In this document: piece by piece, positions 9,795 through 18,823 of the stretch
Position numbering within the stretch: the first letter of the stretch is position 1
Layout of the letters: each line of letters begins with the position of its first letter
Assembly: GCF_003576525.1 (NCBI RefSeq)
Contig: NZ_QWUA01000006.1
Location: forward strand, 62,001 to 126,000
Length of the DNA: 64,000 nt
Direction of reading: 5' to 3'
Source: Rummeliibacillus sp. POC4
GTDB lineage: Bacteria > Bacillota > Bacilli > Bacillales_A > Planococcaceae
Notes under the pieces: model-generated
Told to the model about the DNA's origin: nothing
The model's database searches: none
Seen by the model: only the letters and a program-made list of their open reading frames with translations
Made by a program: the position numbers and the translations under genes

Positions 9795-9908
9795 AAAAAA
9801 ATAAAATGGGGATAACTCGTGAGCTAAGTAAATACTTAAGAGTTATCCCATTTATCATATAAATAGAAGGAGTTGACCTATATAATACTGAAGGTCAACT
9901 CCTTCTTT
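9795..9908 (-). terminator. Tandem terminators after trpP
   Basis: Two hairpins lie between trpP and yhaH. The first seen from trpP (9865-9904) pairs GAAGGAGTTGACCT with its complement. The second (9803-9853) is a longer imperfect stem, also pairing CTAAGTA with TACTTAAG, and is followed on the minus strand by a T-rich tract. The double structure should insulate yhaH from trpP. Confidence 0.75.
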
Positions 9909-9911
9909 TTG

Positions 9912-10439
9912 TTAGGCTTGATGTAAAGCTGTTGTAAATTTTGAACGTTTTACGAGATTCATAATAATTGGGTAAATTATTACGAAAGCTACAATATTAA
10001 TAGCTACAGCGGGTAAGACCACTGTTAAGAATAGTGCTCCAAAAGGAATGTTAGCACCAGTAACTACAATTGCAGAACCTAAAAATACACTACCTGAGAT
10101 AATTGTACCAATACCGGCAAGAATAGCTGATACAACAATTTTTTGAGCCATTTTTTTCAATAAAACAACAATGACATAAAAGATAAATGCTGTAACAAAT
10201 TTGTCGATTATATTTGGTACAAATCCACCTGGGAATGTAGAAAATAGTCCTGAAATAATGCCGGTAGTCACAGCAAGAAGAAATACCTCTTTTACTCTAG
10301 GGAATAGTAGAATTCCGATGAACATCATTGTTAACATGAAGTCAGGTTTCATCCCACCATTAAACCCAGGAATAACAACATATAATGCTGCTCCCACACC
10401 AACGAGTAGTGCCATTAATACTAAATTTTTTGTATTCAT
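9912..10439 (-). CDS. trpP: Tryptophan transporter TrpP
   Basis: A 175-residue integral membrane protein with five to six hydrophobic helices, starting MNTKNLVLMALLVGVG and matching the TrpP (YhaG) family of probable tryptophan uptake proteins. In B. subtilis its translation is blocked by tryptophan-activated TRAP (MtrB), which binds NAG repeats over the ribosome binding site. The leader here shows such repeats (see 10442-10484). It is followed by tandem terminators and stands alone as a unit. Confidence 0.9.
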   Translation of the reverse strand: MNTKNLVLMALLVGVGAALYVVIPGFNGGMKPDFMLTMMFIGILLFPRVKEVFLLAVTTGIISGLFSTFPGGFVPNIIDKFVTAFIFYVIVVLLKKMAQKIVVSAILAGIGTIISGSVFLGSAIVVTGANIPFGALFLTVVLPAVAINIVAFVIIYPIIMNLVKRSKFTTALHQA

Positions 10440-10441
10440 TT

Positions 10442-10484
10442 CTCATCTCTCCTATTCAGTTGCCTAAGCTAAGCTAATGTTCTC
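10442..10484 (-). promoter_or_regulatory. TRAP (MtrB) binding site over the trpP ribosome binding site
   Basis: Reading the mRNA, triplets appear as GAG-N5-TAG-N2-TAG-N2-TAG-N9-TAG-N2-GAG-N2-GAG, ending two bases before the start codon. The last TAG and GAG overlap the AGGAGA ribosome binding site. (G/U)AG triplets with two-base spacers are the recognised target of the TRAP ring. This layout predicts translational repression of trpP when tryptophan is abundant. Confidence 0.75.
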
Positions 10485-10576
10485 CTTCCGTATCCTCTTG
10501 ATCGAAAGCGAAAACTTATAATGATTTTACAATTTAATTGTTTGAAAGGCAATAGCGTATTCGGGTCATAAAGCAG

Positions 10577-10606
10577 AAAAAGCACAGAACAATTTCTGTG
10601 CTTTTA
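10577..10606 (-). terminator. Terminator of hit
   Basis: AGCACAGAA / TTCTGTGCT stem extended by A4/T3-4 pairs; a minus-strand T tract follows. It lies some 30 bases after the hit stop. Confidence 0.8.
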
Positions 10607-10635
10607 ATACTCTCTATTCAATAGATAGAATTCTA

Positions 10636-11061
10636 TTATTTGTTCAAGTTAGCTTTAATTTCTTCAGCTAGTTTTTGTAGGATTTCAGGAGTATATTCGT
10701 CTTCTTTTGTATTCCACGTAGGTTTAAAACCATCAGTTGCATCATATCTTGGTATAAAGTGTAAATGGAAGTGGAATACGCTTTGACCAGCGGGAGCACC
10801 ATTATTATTTAATAGATTCATGCCAGCTGGCTTGAAAGTATCTTTAATCGCATTTGCGATACGAGGTGCAACCTTGAAAAGATTAGCAGCTGTTTCTTCG
10901 GACATTTCAAAAACGTTTGCCACATGCTCTTTTGGAATTAGTAAAGTATGTCCTTTTGTTAATGGACCGATATCCATAAACGCATAGACATACTCATCTT
11001 CATAGATTTTAGTACTTGGAATAGACCCATCGATAATTTTGCAAAATAAACAATCGCTCAT
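10636..11061 (-). CDS. hit: HIT-family nucleotide-binding protein Hit
   Basis: A 141-residue histidine-triad protein, a cytoplasmic nucleotide phosphoramidase or hydrolase of the Hint branch. The zinc-type motif CLFCKI is near the N-terminus and the catalytic HxHxH appears as FHFHLHFIPRY near residue 95-100. The start at 11061 is preferred because GAAAGGTGTG lies seven bases upstream; four extra codons upstream lack a binding site. It is divergent from ecsA, as in B. subtilis. Confidence 0.93.
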   Translation of the reverse strand: MSDCLFCKIIDGSIPSTKIYEDEYVYAFMDIGPLTKGHTLLIPKEHVANVFEMSEETAANLFKVAPRIANAIKDTFKPAGMNLLNNNGAPAGQSVFHFHLHFIPRYDATDGFKPTWNTKEDEYTPEILQKLAEEIKANLNK

Positions 11062-11165
11062 GTAAAAACACACCTTTCACTATTTTGCTATTCATTTTAC
11101 CACATAGGAACTGCTAGAAAGAGGAATTTTTGATAAACTGTAAATAAGAATGGGAGTGACTTTGA

Positions 11166-11906
11166 ATGACGGTATTAGAATTACAATCTGTAACAGGTGG
11201 TTATACACGAAAACCTGTTATTCATGACTTATCTTTTTCTATTGAACCAGGGGAGCTGGTAGGATTAATCGGCTTAAATGGTGCTGGTAAAAGTACTACG
11301 ATCAAACATATTATTGGAATAATGACACCACAAAAAGGAGAAATTTTGTTAAACGGTGTATCCATTAAAGACAATATGGATCAATATCGTTCTTCTTTCT
11401 CTTATATTCCAGAAACCCCGGTTCTTTACGATGAACTGACATTAAAAGAGCATCTTGAGTTGACTGCTATGGCTTATGGAATTGAATTAGAAACTATGGA
11501 AGAAAGAGTAGCACCCTTACTAAAAGAATTTAGAATGGAAAAAAGATTGAATTGGTTTCCTTCTCATTTTTCTAAAGGGATGCGCCAAAAAGTAATGATT
11601 ATGTGTGCCTTTTTAGTCAATCCTTCTTTATATATTATTGATGAGCCATTTTTAGGTCTAGATCCATTAGCAATCCAATCATTATTAGACCAAATGGATG
11701 AAAAGAAAAAAGAAGGGGCATCTATTTTAATGTCAACGCATGTATTGGCTACCGCAGAAAAGCATTGCGATAAAATCCTATTATTGCATAACGGTCGTTT
11801 GCGTGCATTTGGTACAATGGATGACTTACGCCAAACATTCAATATGCCGAACGCAACATTAGATGATTTATATATCGCGATGACAAAGGAGCAAGATGAT
11901 GAATAG
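11166..11906 (+). CDS. ecsA: ABC transporter ATPase EcsA
   Basis: A 246-residue ABC ATPase with Walker A GLNGAGKST, a degenerate signature FSKGMRQK, Walker B LYIIDEPFLGLD and the switch histidine in STHVLA. With EcsB it forms the Ecs transporter, which affects intramembrane proteolysis by RasP, protein secretion and sporulation in B. subtilis. The ATG follows GGGAGTG. The 3' end overlaps ecsB by eight bases. Confidence 0.94.
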   Translation: MTVLELQSVTGGYTRKPVIHDLSFSIEPGELVGLIGLNGAGKSTTIKHIIGIMTPQKGEILLNGVSIKDNMDQYRSSFSYIPETPVLYDELTLKEHLELTAMAYGIELETMEERVAPLLKEFRMEKRLNWFPSHFSKGMRQKVMIMCAFLVNPSLYIIDEPFLGLDPLAIQSLLDQMDEKKKEGASILMSTHVLATAEKHCDKILLLHNGRLRAFGTMDDLRQTFNMPNATLDDLYIAMTKEQDDE

Positions 11907-13080
11907 CTTGCATGATGTTTGGCGTGCGCGGTTTACCCATTATATGGGGGAAGTTCAAAAGTATTTGCGATTCGTCTTTACTGGTCATTTAGCTATTGTT
12001 ATTATGTTCGTTCTTGGAGCAGCGGGCTATAAATACAGTGAATGGCTAAAAACAGCATCCAGTGATTTTCCTTCAATATTATTAGCGACAGTAATTCTGG
12101 GAATTGTATTGGGAATTAGTAGACCTATTACGTTAATTCGAAAACCAGACGAGGTATATTTACTCCCTCTGGAGACAAAATTACCTCTATATTTTAGCAA
12201 GGCTTTAAGATATACATTTGGCTCACAAATTATCCTTGTTGCTCTTCTTTATATTGTGACATGGCCGATGCTTCGACAAGTTGCGGGTCTAGAACCGTTA
12301 ACGATATTCATCGGATTAGTTGTAGCACTTCTATTGAAGTGGTGGAATATTTATAGTGAGTTCAGTTACAGATGGGCTTATAAGGGTCACAATGTTTGGA
12401 TGGATCGGATTGTTCGGATGGTGTGCTCATTTGCCATGCTTTTCTCTGTTTTGAACGTTCAATTTATTCCGATGATTGTTCTGATCTTAATCATCGTATC
12501 TTATCCGATGTCATGGAAAAAGAAAGTTCAACAAACACCATTCCCATATGAACATTTTGTTAGATTAGAAGAAAATCGTATGATGGGGATTTACCGATTT
12601 GCAAATTATTTTACAGATGTACCTAATATACATGGAAGTATAAGAAGTCGTGCATGGTTAGATGGAGTTTATAAACTTATACCATATGCAAAACAAAATA
12701 CGCAGGAATATTTAATATTCCGTTCATTTATACGGACAGATGATCATTTCTTTTTATGGCTTCGTTTAACGGTGATTTCTGCATTAGCTGCAGCCTTTGT
12801 TAACATTCCTATTGCCATTGGCGTAGTCGTGGCAGCATTATCATTTGCAACTGCTATTCAGTTGAAACAAGCATTAATAACATCAAATGATTTCAGAATG
12901 GACATGTTGTATCCTTTACCAAAGAATGCGCGTGAAAAAGCAGCGGTTAAAATAGTGCGGTATACTATTATTGTACAAGCAATTGTTGTGTTACTTGCAG
13001 GATTAGGAATACCATATTTCTATGTACAAGGATTAATCGTACTAGTAGTTGGTGAACTTACACTTCGTTTAAGTAAATAA
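11899..13080 (+). CDS. ecsB: ABC transporter permease EcsB
   Basis: A 393-residue polytopic membrane protein, the permease partner of EcsA, with paired hydrophobic segments at about residues 28-45, 60-80, 105-155, 170-200, 295-335 and 360-385. AAGGAG at 11886-11891 is seven bases before ATG 11899 and only four before ATG 11896, so the second is preferred. A terminator follows directly. There is no ecsC, which B. subtilis has as a third gene. Confidence 0.9.
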   Translation: MNSLHDVWRARFTHYMGEVQKYLRFVFTGHLAIVIMFVLGAAGYKYSEWLKTASSDFPSILLATVILGIVLGISRPITLIRKPDEVYLLPLETKLPLYFSKALRYTFGSQIILVALLYIVTWPMLRQVAGLEPLTIFIGLVVALLLKWWNIYSEFSYRWAYKGHNVWMDRIVRMVCSFAMLFSVLNVQFIPMIVLILIIVSYPMSWKKKVQQTPFPYEHFVRLEENRMMGIYRFANYFTDVPNIHGSIRSRAWLDGVYKLIPYAKQNTQEYLIFRSFIRTDDHFFLWLRLTVISALAAAFVNIPIAIGVVVAALSFATAIQLKQALITSNDFRMDMLYPLPKNAREKAAVKIVRYTIIVQAIVVLLAGLGIPYFYVQGLIVLVVGELTLRLSK

Positions 13081-13088
13081 CGAATTAT

Positions 13089-13137
13089 AAAAGGGTGCCC
13101 TTAAGGAGTTTTTATTCTTTAAAGAGCATCCTTTTTT
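13089..13137 (+). terminator. Terminator of ecsAB
   Basis: A long imperfect stem (AAAGGGTGCCCTTAA with TTAAAGAGCATCCTTT) ends in a run of six T residues. Confidence 0.78.
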
Positions 13138-13210
13138 ATGATTGTTCTCAAATGATATATATTGATTGTGAGAGATTAAAGTTTAACCTCATGAAAGGGG
13201 ATTGAAATAA

Positions 13211-14221
13211 GTGACGGAAAAGCAAAAGAAATTAAAGGATATTGAGCTTTCTGTGTTAGATTTAGTATCTGTATTAAAAGATCATGATGCATCATATTCT
13301 TTCCAACATAGTTTGGAGTTAGCGCAAAATGTAGAAAAGTTAGGGTACAAACGTTATTGGTTTGCAGAACATCATAATAGTCCGAGTATCGCTAGTTCCG
13401 CAACATCATTGTTAATCGGTTATGTTGCACAAGGAACGAAAACAATTCGAGTGGGATCAGGAGGTATAATGCTTCCTAATCATGTCCCTTTAGTAATTGC
13501 AGAACAATTCGGTACGTTAGATGCATTATATCCAGACCGCATTGACTTAGGTCTAGGAAGAGCACCAGGTACAGATCCAATAACAGCTCAAGCACTTCGT
13601 AGGAATTTGCAAAGTTCGGGTGAAGATTTCCCAGAGAATGTACTAGAATTACAACGTTATTTAAGCAATAATCCAGATGGTCATGTACATGCATATCCTG
13701 GTGAAGGTTCAAACGTACCATTATATTTACTAGGATCAAGCCTTTTCAGTGCACGCCTTGCTGGAATGTTAGGATTGCCATATGCATTTGCTAGCCATTT
13801 TGCACCGACATATTTAATGGAAGCACTTCGAATGTATAGAGAATCATTCCAACCATCCGAGCAATTAAAAGAACCATACACGATTGCTTGTGTCAATGTA
13901 ATTGCGGCCGATACAAATGAGGAAGCAAGAAAAATGTCGACGAGTCTATATTTGCATTTTTTGAACATTGTTCGTAATACAAAAAATAAATTACTACCAC
14001 CAGTAGATGATATGGAAAATTATTGGTCAGAATCCGAAAAGAATATGGTTATGCAGTCATTGTATTATTCATTTATCGGAGACCAAGAAACGATTGAACA
14101 TGATCTTGGAGCTTTTGTTGAAAGAACAGGCGTGGATGAAATAATGGCTGTTTCACATATTTATGATCCAGCCTCACGTATACGTTCATATGAAATATTA
14201 GCTTCGGCAGTAAAAGAGTAG
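13211..14221 (+). CDS. LLM-class flavin-dependent oxidoreductase (MsnO8/YhbW-like)
   Basis: A 336-residue bacterial-luciferase-like monooxygenase that would use reduced flavin from a partner reductase. Motifs typical of the MsnO8/YhbW subgroup are visible: YWFAEHHNSPSIASSATS, VGSGGIMLPNHVPL and LGLGRAPGTDP. The substrate is unknown. A GTG start with AAAGGGGA upstream is used. It is monocistronic, with a terminator on each side. Assignment to the superfamily is firm; the substrate class is not. Confidence 0.88.
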   Translation: MTEKQKKLKDIELSVLDLVSVLKDHDASYSFQHSLELAQNVEKLGYKRYWFAEHHNSPSIASSATSLLIGYVAQGTKTIRVGSGGIMLPNHVPLVIAEQFGTLDALYPDRIDLGLGRAPGTDPITAQALRRNLQSSGEDFPENVLELQRYLSNNPDGHVHAYPGEGSNVPLYLLGSSLFSARLAGMLGLPYAFASHFAPTYLMEALRMYRESFQPSEQLKEPYTIACVNVIAADTNEEARKMSTSLYLHFLNIVRNTKNKLLPPVDDMENYWSESEKNMVMQSLYYSFIGDQETIEHDLGAFVERTGVDEIMAVSHIYDPASRIRSYEILASAVKE

Positions 14222-14247
14222 AAATAACAATATCTATGGGTAAGTTG

Positions 14248-14277
14248 AGAGCCTCCTAACGTGAAGGAGGCTCTTTT
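14248..14277 (+). terminator. Terminator of the LLM oxidoreductase gene
   Basis: AGAGCCTCCT / AGGAGGCTCT perfect 10-bp stem with a 7-nt loop and a short T run. Confidence 0.85.
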
Positions 14278-14289
14278 CATCCGTATAAA

Positions 14290-14360
14290 GAGTGATTCAG
14301 TAGTGAAAATCAACCACAAATTCGGAGAAGATAAATTCCTTTTAGCCGAGCGAATCACTC
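14290..14360 (-). terminator. Possible terminator of hmoB (long-range inverted repeat)
   Basis: GAGTGATTC (14290-14298) and GAATCACTC (14352-14360) can pair on the minus-strand transcript just after hmoB and are followed by TTTAT. The loop is over 50 bases, so function is uncertain. Confidence 0.3.
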
Positions 14361-14373
14361 AACTTTTAATGAT

Positions 14374-14883
14374 TTATAGCTCCTCTTCATCAGGGCGCTT
14401 TGTCACATATATTTTTACATAAGGAGCACTTGTGAAAATATTTCCACGATCTACTCCATTTACATCTTCATGGGTTTCTTTATAGGAACTGGATGCCTTC
14501 CATGCTTCAAATGAATGTGGACCAGTCCATTCAGTAAGAGAAATATATGTTTCGTCATGCAAAGGTCTTAGTAAACGAAATGCGATTAAACCGGGTTCGT
14601 TTTCAATCGCTTTAATCGTGTCTAAGAAACGATCTTCAAATATTTTTCGACTTTCACTTTTAACAGGAATATGGTTCATAACAAAATAGCCATGTTCGTC
14701 TAAGGTATTGATATTACCTATAACTTCATAGCTTCTCGGGGTAGCAAACACACTTTTTTTATCAGATTCATGAAGTAGAACTGTATTTCCTTCACCATAT
14801 AAAACAATCATATCTTCTTTCGAAAACTTCTTTTTTAGACTTTCCATAAATTCTGGTGTTCCAGAAGTTAAATATAAATACAT
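14374..14883 (-). CDS. hmoB: Heme-degrading monooxygenase HmoB (YhgC)
   Basis: A 169-residue protein whose C-terminal half (about residues 65-160) is an antibiotic-biosynthesis-monooxygenase fold, the fold of IsdG-type heme oxygenases, with FRLLRP and SLTEWTGPHSFEAWKAS segments. An N-terminal domain of the HmoB kind precedes it. HmoB in B. subtilis opens heme to release iron. The start at 14883 follows AAAGGTGG by six bases; longer forms lack a site. It is divergent from hemEHY, so heme making and breaking genes share one upstream region. Confidence 0.87.
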   Translation of the reverse strand: MYLYLTSGTPEFMESLKKKFSKEDMIVLYGEGNTVLLHESDKKSVFATPRSYEVIGNINTLDEHGYFVMNHIPVKSESRKIFEDRFLDTIKAIENEPGLIAFRLLRPLHDETYISLTEWTGPHSFEAWKASSSYKETHEDVNGVDRGNIFTSAPYVKIYVTKRPDEEEL

Positions 14884-15249
14884 AGAAATTCCACCTTTGT
14901 AAGCTAATTTGAATTCTTGCAACAGTACAAGAAAATTTAATACATTATATTAGAGAAGTATGAACGAGTAATCCTATCAAGAAAAATCAATGTCTATCTC
15001 GGAAATCATCCCTCTAAATCGACAAAAAATGGTATAAACATTATGAAAGAAAGTTAATAATAGTATATCCTTTAAATTAGAAAATATCATAAGTAGACAC
15101 TTTGTCAAAAAGATGTCATCAATTTATACATTTTTTTGACAATCAGCTCGTTGAACTATACAACGCTTGAAGAAACGTCTATTATGAACAATGGATATGA
15201 ATGTCGAATTAAATAATTACTGAATTGATGAAAGGACGGTTTACTGTTC
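14884..15249. other. Divergent hmoB-hemE intergenic region with hemE promoter
   Basis: TTGACA (15136-15141) and TATACA (15157-15162) are 15 bases apart, about 90 bases before hemE, and are the best promoter candidate. The rest is AT-rich. I see no riboswitch and no clear Fur or PerR box. Confidence 0.5.
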
Positions 15250-16302
15250 ATGGGAACATTTAATGATACGCTTTTACGCGCAGCACGAGGTGAAAGGACA
15301 GCCTATACACCAGTTTGGTACATGCGACAAGCAGGTCGTTCACAACCTGAATATCGCAAGATTAAAGAAAAATATTCACTAGAAGAAATAACGCACCAAC
15401 CAGAATTATGTGCTTATGTAACGCACTTACCAGTACAAAATTATGATGTGGATGCAGCGATTTTATACAAAGACATCGTTACTCCTTTACCTGGTATGGG
15501 AATAGATGTGAAGATTAAAGGCGGAGTAGGCCCTGTTATTTCCAATCCTATTCGCTCGGCGCAAGATGTAAAGAATCTTAGAGAATTTAATCCTGAGGAG
15601 CATGTTCCGTTCGTCCTTGATACGATAAAGTTATTGACTAAAGAACAACTTAATGTACCTTTAATCGGCTTTGCCGGAGCACCATTTACATTGGCAAGTT
15701 ATTTAATAGAAGGCGGTCCCTCTAAAAACTATGCGTTGACAAAATCATTTATGGTGTCACAACCAGAAGCATGGTTCCTTTTGATGGAGAAACTTGGAGA
15801 TATGGTGATTACAGATTTAAAAGCACAGATTAAAGCAGGTGCTAAAGCATTCCAAATCTTCGACTCATGGGTGGGTGCTTTAAGTCATCGAGACTATAGC
15901 ATTTTCATCAAACCGGTTATGGAACGTATTTTTAATGAGCTAAAAGGCGAAGGTGTACCGATGATCTTATTTGGTGTAGGTGCAAGTCACTTAGCACTAG
16001 ATTGGCAAGATCTACCGTTAGATGTAGTTGGATTAGATTGGCGTTTACCTATTAGAGAAGCGCGTGAAATGGGTATTACAAAACCTGTTCAAGGAAATCT
16101 TGATCCAACATTATTATTAGCTGATTGGTCAATTCTTGAAGCTCGTACAAAAGAGATTATTGATCAAGGGTTAGAAGTGCCAGGTCATATCTTCAATTTG
16201 GGCCATGGAGTATTTCCATCAGTAAATCCAGATGTTTTAAAACGATTAACAACTTTAATACATGAATATAGTGCGCAAAAAATAAAAGCGCATTCATTAT
16301 AA
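15250..16302 (+). CDS. hemE: Uroporphyrinogen decarboxylase HemE
   Basis: A 350-residue enzyme that removes four carboxyl groups from uroporphyrinogen III to give coproporphyrinogen III. The active-site signature [16 protein letters not shown] is near residues 20-36, and the second signature region [17 protein letters not shown] is intact. It is the first gene of hemE-hemH-hemY, the coproporphyrin-dependent branch used by Gram-positive bacteria. The ATG is about ten bases after AGGACGG. Length is typical. Confidence 0.96.
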   Translation: MGTFNDTLLRAARGERTAYTPVWYMRQAGRSQPEYRKIKEKYSLEEITHQPELCAYVTHLPVQNYDVDAAILYKDIVTPLPGMGIDVKIKGGVGPVISNPIRSAQDVKNLREFNPEEHVPFVLDTIKLLTKEQLNVPLIGFAGAPFTLASYLIEGGPSKNYALTKSFMVSQPEAWFLLMEKLGDMVITDLKAQIKAGAKAFQIFDSWVGALSHRDYSIFIKPVMERIFNELKGEGVPMILFGVGASHLALDWQDLPLDVVGLDWRLPIREAREMGITKPVQGNLDPTLLLADWSILEARTKEIIDQGLEVPGHIFNLGHGVFPSVNPDVLKRLTTLIHEYSAQKIKAHSL

Positions 16303-16319
16303 TCTTGAGGTGATTAGAA

Positions 16320-17255
16320 ATGAAAAAACAAATCGGACTATTAGTAATGGCTTATGGAACGCCAAAAAACGATGATGATTTAATTCCTTATTATACACAT
16401 ATTCGCCACGGACACCGTCCTAGTGATGAACATATTGAAGATTTACGCAGCCGTTATAAAGCAATCGGTGGAATTTCACCACTTGCTGAAACAACTGAAA
16501 AACAAGGAAAAGCATTAGAAAAACGTTTAAATGAAGTACAAGATGAAGTTGAGTACAAATTATATATTGGCTTAAAACATATTGCGCCTTTTATCGAAGA
16601 TGCAGTTGAAAAAATGCATAATGATGGTATTACTGAAGCAGTCTCACTAGTTTTAGCACCACATTTTTCTTCATTCTCAACAAAATCATATAATACTCGT
16701 GCAACAGATAAAGCAAAGGAACTTGGCAATTTAACTATTTATACTATTGATAGCTGGTATAAAGAAGAAAAATATCTTCAATATTGGACAGAAAAAATCA
16801 ATGCAGAATTTGCTGCAATGTCTGATGAAGAACGTGAAAAGGCTTGCTTAATCGTTTGTGCTCATTCTCTACCAGAAAAAATTATCGCTATGGGTGATCC
16901 ATATGCAGATCAACTACATGAAACAGCAGAAATTCTTCAACAACGTACAGGCGTGAAAAACATGGAATTTGGTTGGCAATCTGCCGGTCAAACAAAAGAT
17001 CCATGGCTTGGACCAGATGTACAAGATTTAACACGTGAGTTATATAACAAGAAAGGCTATCGTTCATTTGTATATACACCAGTTGGTTTTGTAGCTGAGC
17101 ACTTAGAAGTTCTTTATGATAATGATTATGAATGTAAAACTGTTTGTGAAGAACTAGGAGCAAACTACCATCGTCCAGCAATGCCAAATGACAATCCATT
17201 ATTTATAGATGCATTAGTTGATGTAGTACAAAAAACATTAGTAGCTCATGCTTAA
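16320..17255 (+). CDS. hemH: Coproporphyrin ferrochelatase HemH (CpfC)
   Basis: A 311-residue cytoplasmic ferrochelatase. His182 in CAHSLPEK and Glu263 in [10 protein letters not shown] are the conserved metal-handling residues, and Tyr12 in MAYGTP fits the Firmicute type. In these bacteria the enzyme inserts iron into coproporphyrin III rather than protoporphyrin IX. GAGGTGATT precedes the ATG. It sits 17 bases after hemE and a few bases before hemY in one operon. Confidence 0.96.
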   Translation: MKKQIGLLVMAYGTPKNDDDLIPYYTHIRHGHRPSDEHIEDLRSRYKAIGGISPLAETTEKQGKALEKRLNEVQDEVEYKLYIGLKHIAPFIEDAVEKMHNDGITEAVSLVLAPHFSSFSTKSYNTRATDKAKELGNLTIYTIDSWYKEEKYLQYWTEKINAEFAAMSDEEREKACLIVCAHSLPEKIIAMGDPYADQLHETAEILQQRTGVKNMEFGWQSAGQTKDPWLGPDVQDLTRELYNKKGYRSFVYTPVGFVAEHLEVLYDNDYECKTVCEELGANYHRPAMPNDNPLFIDALVDVVQKTLVAHA

Positions 17256-17264
17256 TAGAAAGTG

Positions 17265-18689
17265 ATGATTGATGTGACTGAACAAAAGCGAAGGGTTGCC
17301 GTTATCGGAGGGGGGATTACGGGCTTAACAGCTGCGTTCTTTTTGCAACAAGAAGCAAGAAAACAGAAGCTACCGCTTGAGATTGTCCTTATAGAAGCAA
17401 GTCACAGATTAGGTGGCAGTATTCAAACAGTAAAAAAGGATGACTTTATCATTGAAAGAGGTCCAGATTCTTTTTTTGAGAAAGATCAAGTAGTTGTAGA
17501 TTTATCAAAACAGTTAGGGATTGAAGACCAGCTAATCAGTAATTCCCCGGGAAAATCTTATGTAGCTATCAATAATCAACTTTCCCCCATTCCAAAAGGT
17601 TCTATTTTAGGAATACCAACTGAAATTTTGCCCTTTGCTAAGTCTGATGCGATTTCTTGGAGTGGAAAGTTAAGGACGGCTTGTGATTTATTATTACCTC
17701 CATCTGACATAAGTCAAGATCAATCATTAGGTAAGTTTTTACGTAAACGATTTGGAGAAGAGACTGTTGAAAATTTAATCGAACCTATATTATCGGGAGC
17801 GTATTCGGGTGATATCGATTTATTGAGTTTACATGAAACACTTCCGAATTTATCTAATGCTTGTAGAAAACATCGCAGTGTGATTAAAGGTATTCAAAAG
17901 GAAACATCTAAACTAAAAGAAGGTGCAAATGGATACTCTTATCTAACGTTAAAGGACGGTTTGGAGAGTTTAATCGATGCTTTAGAGCAAGCGTTAGAAA
18001 TGGCTATTATTTATAAAAGTGTTCGGGTTCAAAGTATTACAAAATCGAAGGATAAAATAATACTGTCACTAAATAATCAGCATTCTATCTTTGTAGATGG
18101 TGTGATTGTTGCGACTTCACATCAAATGGCAACAAAGTTATTTGAGCGAGAAGGTATTTTGAAAAGTTTACTCGATATTCCAGTGAATTCATTTGCGACG
18201 GTTTCAATGATTTTTCCACACAACACCATCAAGAAAGCGTTTGATGGATATGGCTTTTTTGTCTCTAGAAGTAGTGAATATTCTATCACTGCATGTTCTC
18301 TTACTCATCGCAAATGGCCACACAAAGTCCCTGGAGATTATGAAGTGATTAAGAGCTATGTAGGACGAGCAGGTGATGAATCTATCGTTGAACTGTCTGA
18401 TTCAGAAATTGAAAAAATTGTCTTACAAGATTTAAAAAGCACCCTTAAAGTTGCTGGAAAACCAATTCATACAGTAGTATCCCGTTTTAAAAAGGCAATG
18501 CCGATTTATACAATAGGACATCAAAAAAGAGTTGAACAGGCGAAAAAAGAATTGCATGAGTCATACCCGACTATTCGTCTTGCTGGAAATGCTTATGAAG
18601 GCTTCAGTTTAACCGATTGTATTTTACAAGGGGAAAATGCGGCAAAAGAAGTTATAGCATCAATATTCCAAAAAGAACTCTGTCTCTAG
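17265..18689 (+). CDS. hemY: Coproporphyrinogen III oxidase HemY (CgoX)
   Basis: A 474-residue FAD flavoprotein with the dinucleotide-binding motif VIGGGITGL near the N-terminus and IERGPDSFFEKD and GNAYEGFSLTDCI segments of the HemY family. It oxidises coproporphyrinogen III to coproporphyrin III using oxygen, supplying HemH. The ribosome binding site is weak, so the start may be ATG 17265 or nearby GTG codons; coupling to hemH, 9 bases upstream, is likely. The terminator stem overlaps its last codons. Confidence 0.93.
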   Translation: MIDVTEQKRRVAVIGGGITGLTAAFFLQQEARKQKLPLEIVLIEASHRLGGSIQTVKKDDFIIERGPDSFFEKDQVVVDLSKQLGIEDQLISNSPGKSYVAINNQLSPIPKGSILGIPTEILPFAKSDAISWSGKLRTACDLLLPPSDISQDQSLGKFLRKRFGEETVENLIEPILSGAYSGDIDLLSLHETLPNLSNACRKHRSVIKGIQKETSKLKEGANGYSYLTLKDGLESLIDALEQALEMAIIYKSVRVQSITKSKDKIILSLNNQHSIFVDGVIVATSHQMATKLFEREGILKSLLDIPVNSFATVSMIFPHNTIKKAFDGYGFFVSRSSEYSITACSLTHRKWPHKVPGDYEVIKSYVGRAGDESIVELSDSEIEKIVLQDLKSTLKVAGKPIHTVVSRFKKAMPIYTIGHQKRVEQAKKELHESYPTIRLAGNAYEGFSLTDCILQGENAAKEVIASIFQKELCL

Positions 18690-18712
18690 TAAGAGATGGA
18701 GTTCTTTTGTTT
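18671..18712 (+). terminator. Terminator of hemEHY, overlapping the hemY stop
   Basis: AAAAGAACTC pairs with GAGTTCTTTT, and inner GTCTCT pairs with AGAGAT; the hemY stop codon (18687-18689) lies in the loop. Confidence 0.78.
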
Positions 18713-18823
18713 TAATAGTTACATTTAGCTTTGCGAACGTTATTATTTCTTCAAAAAATAGCTAAGAAGACTTCATTTATATTTCACATTTACAAAGTAA
18801 AATAGTATATAGAGGTGATGCTT

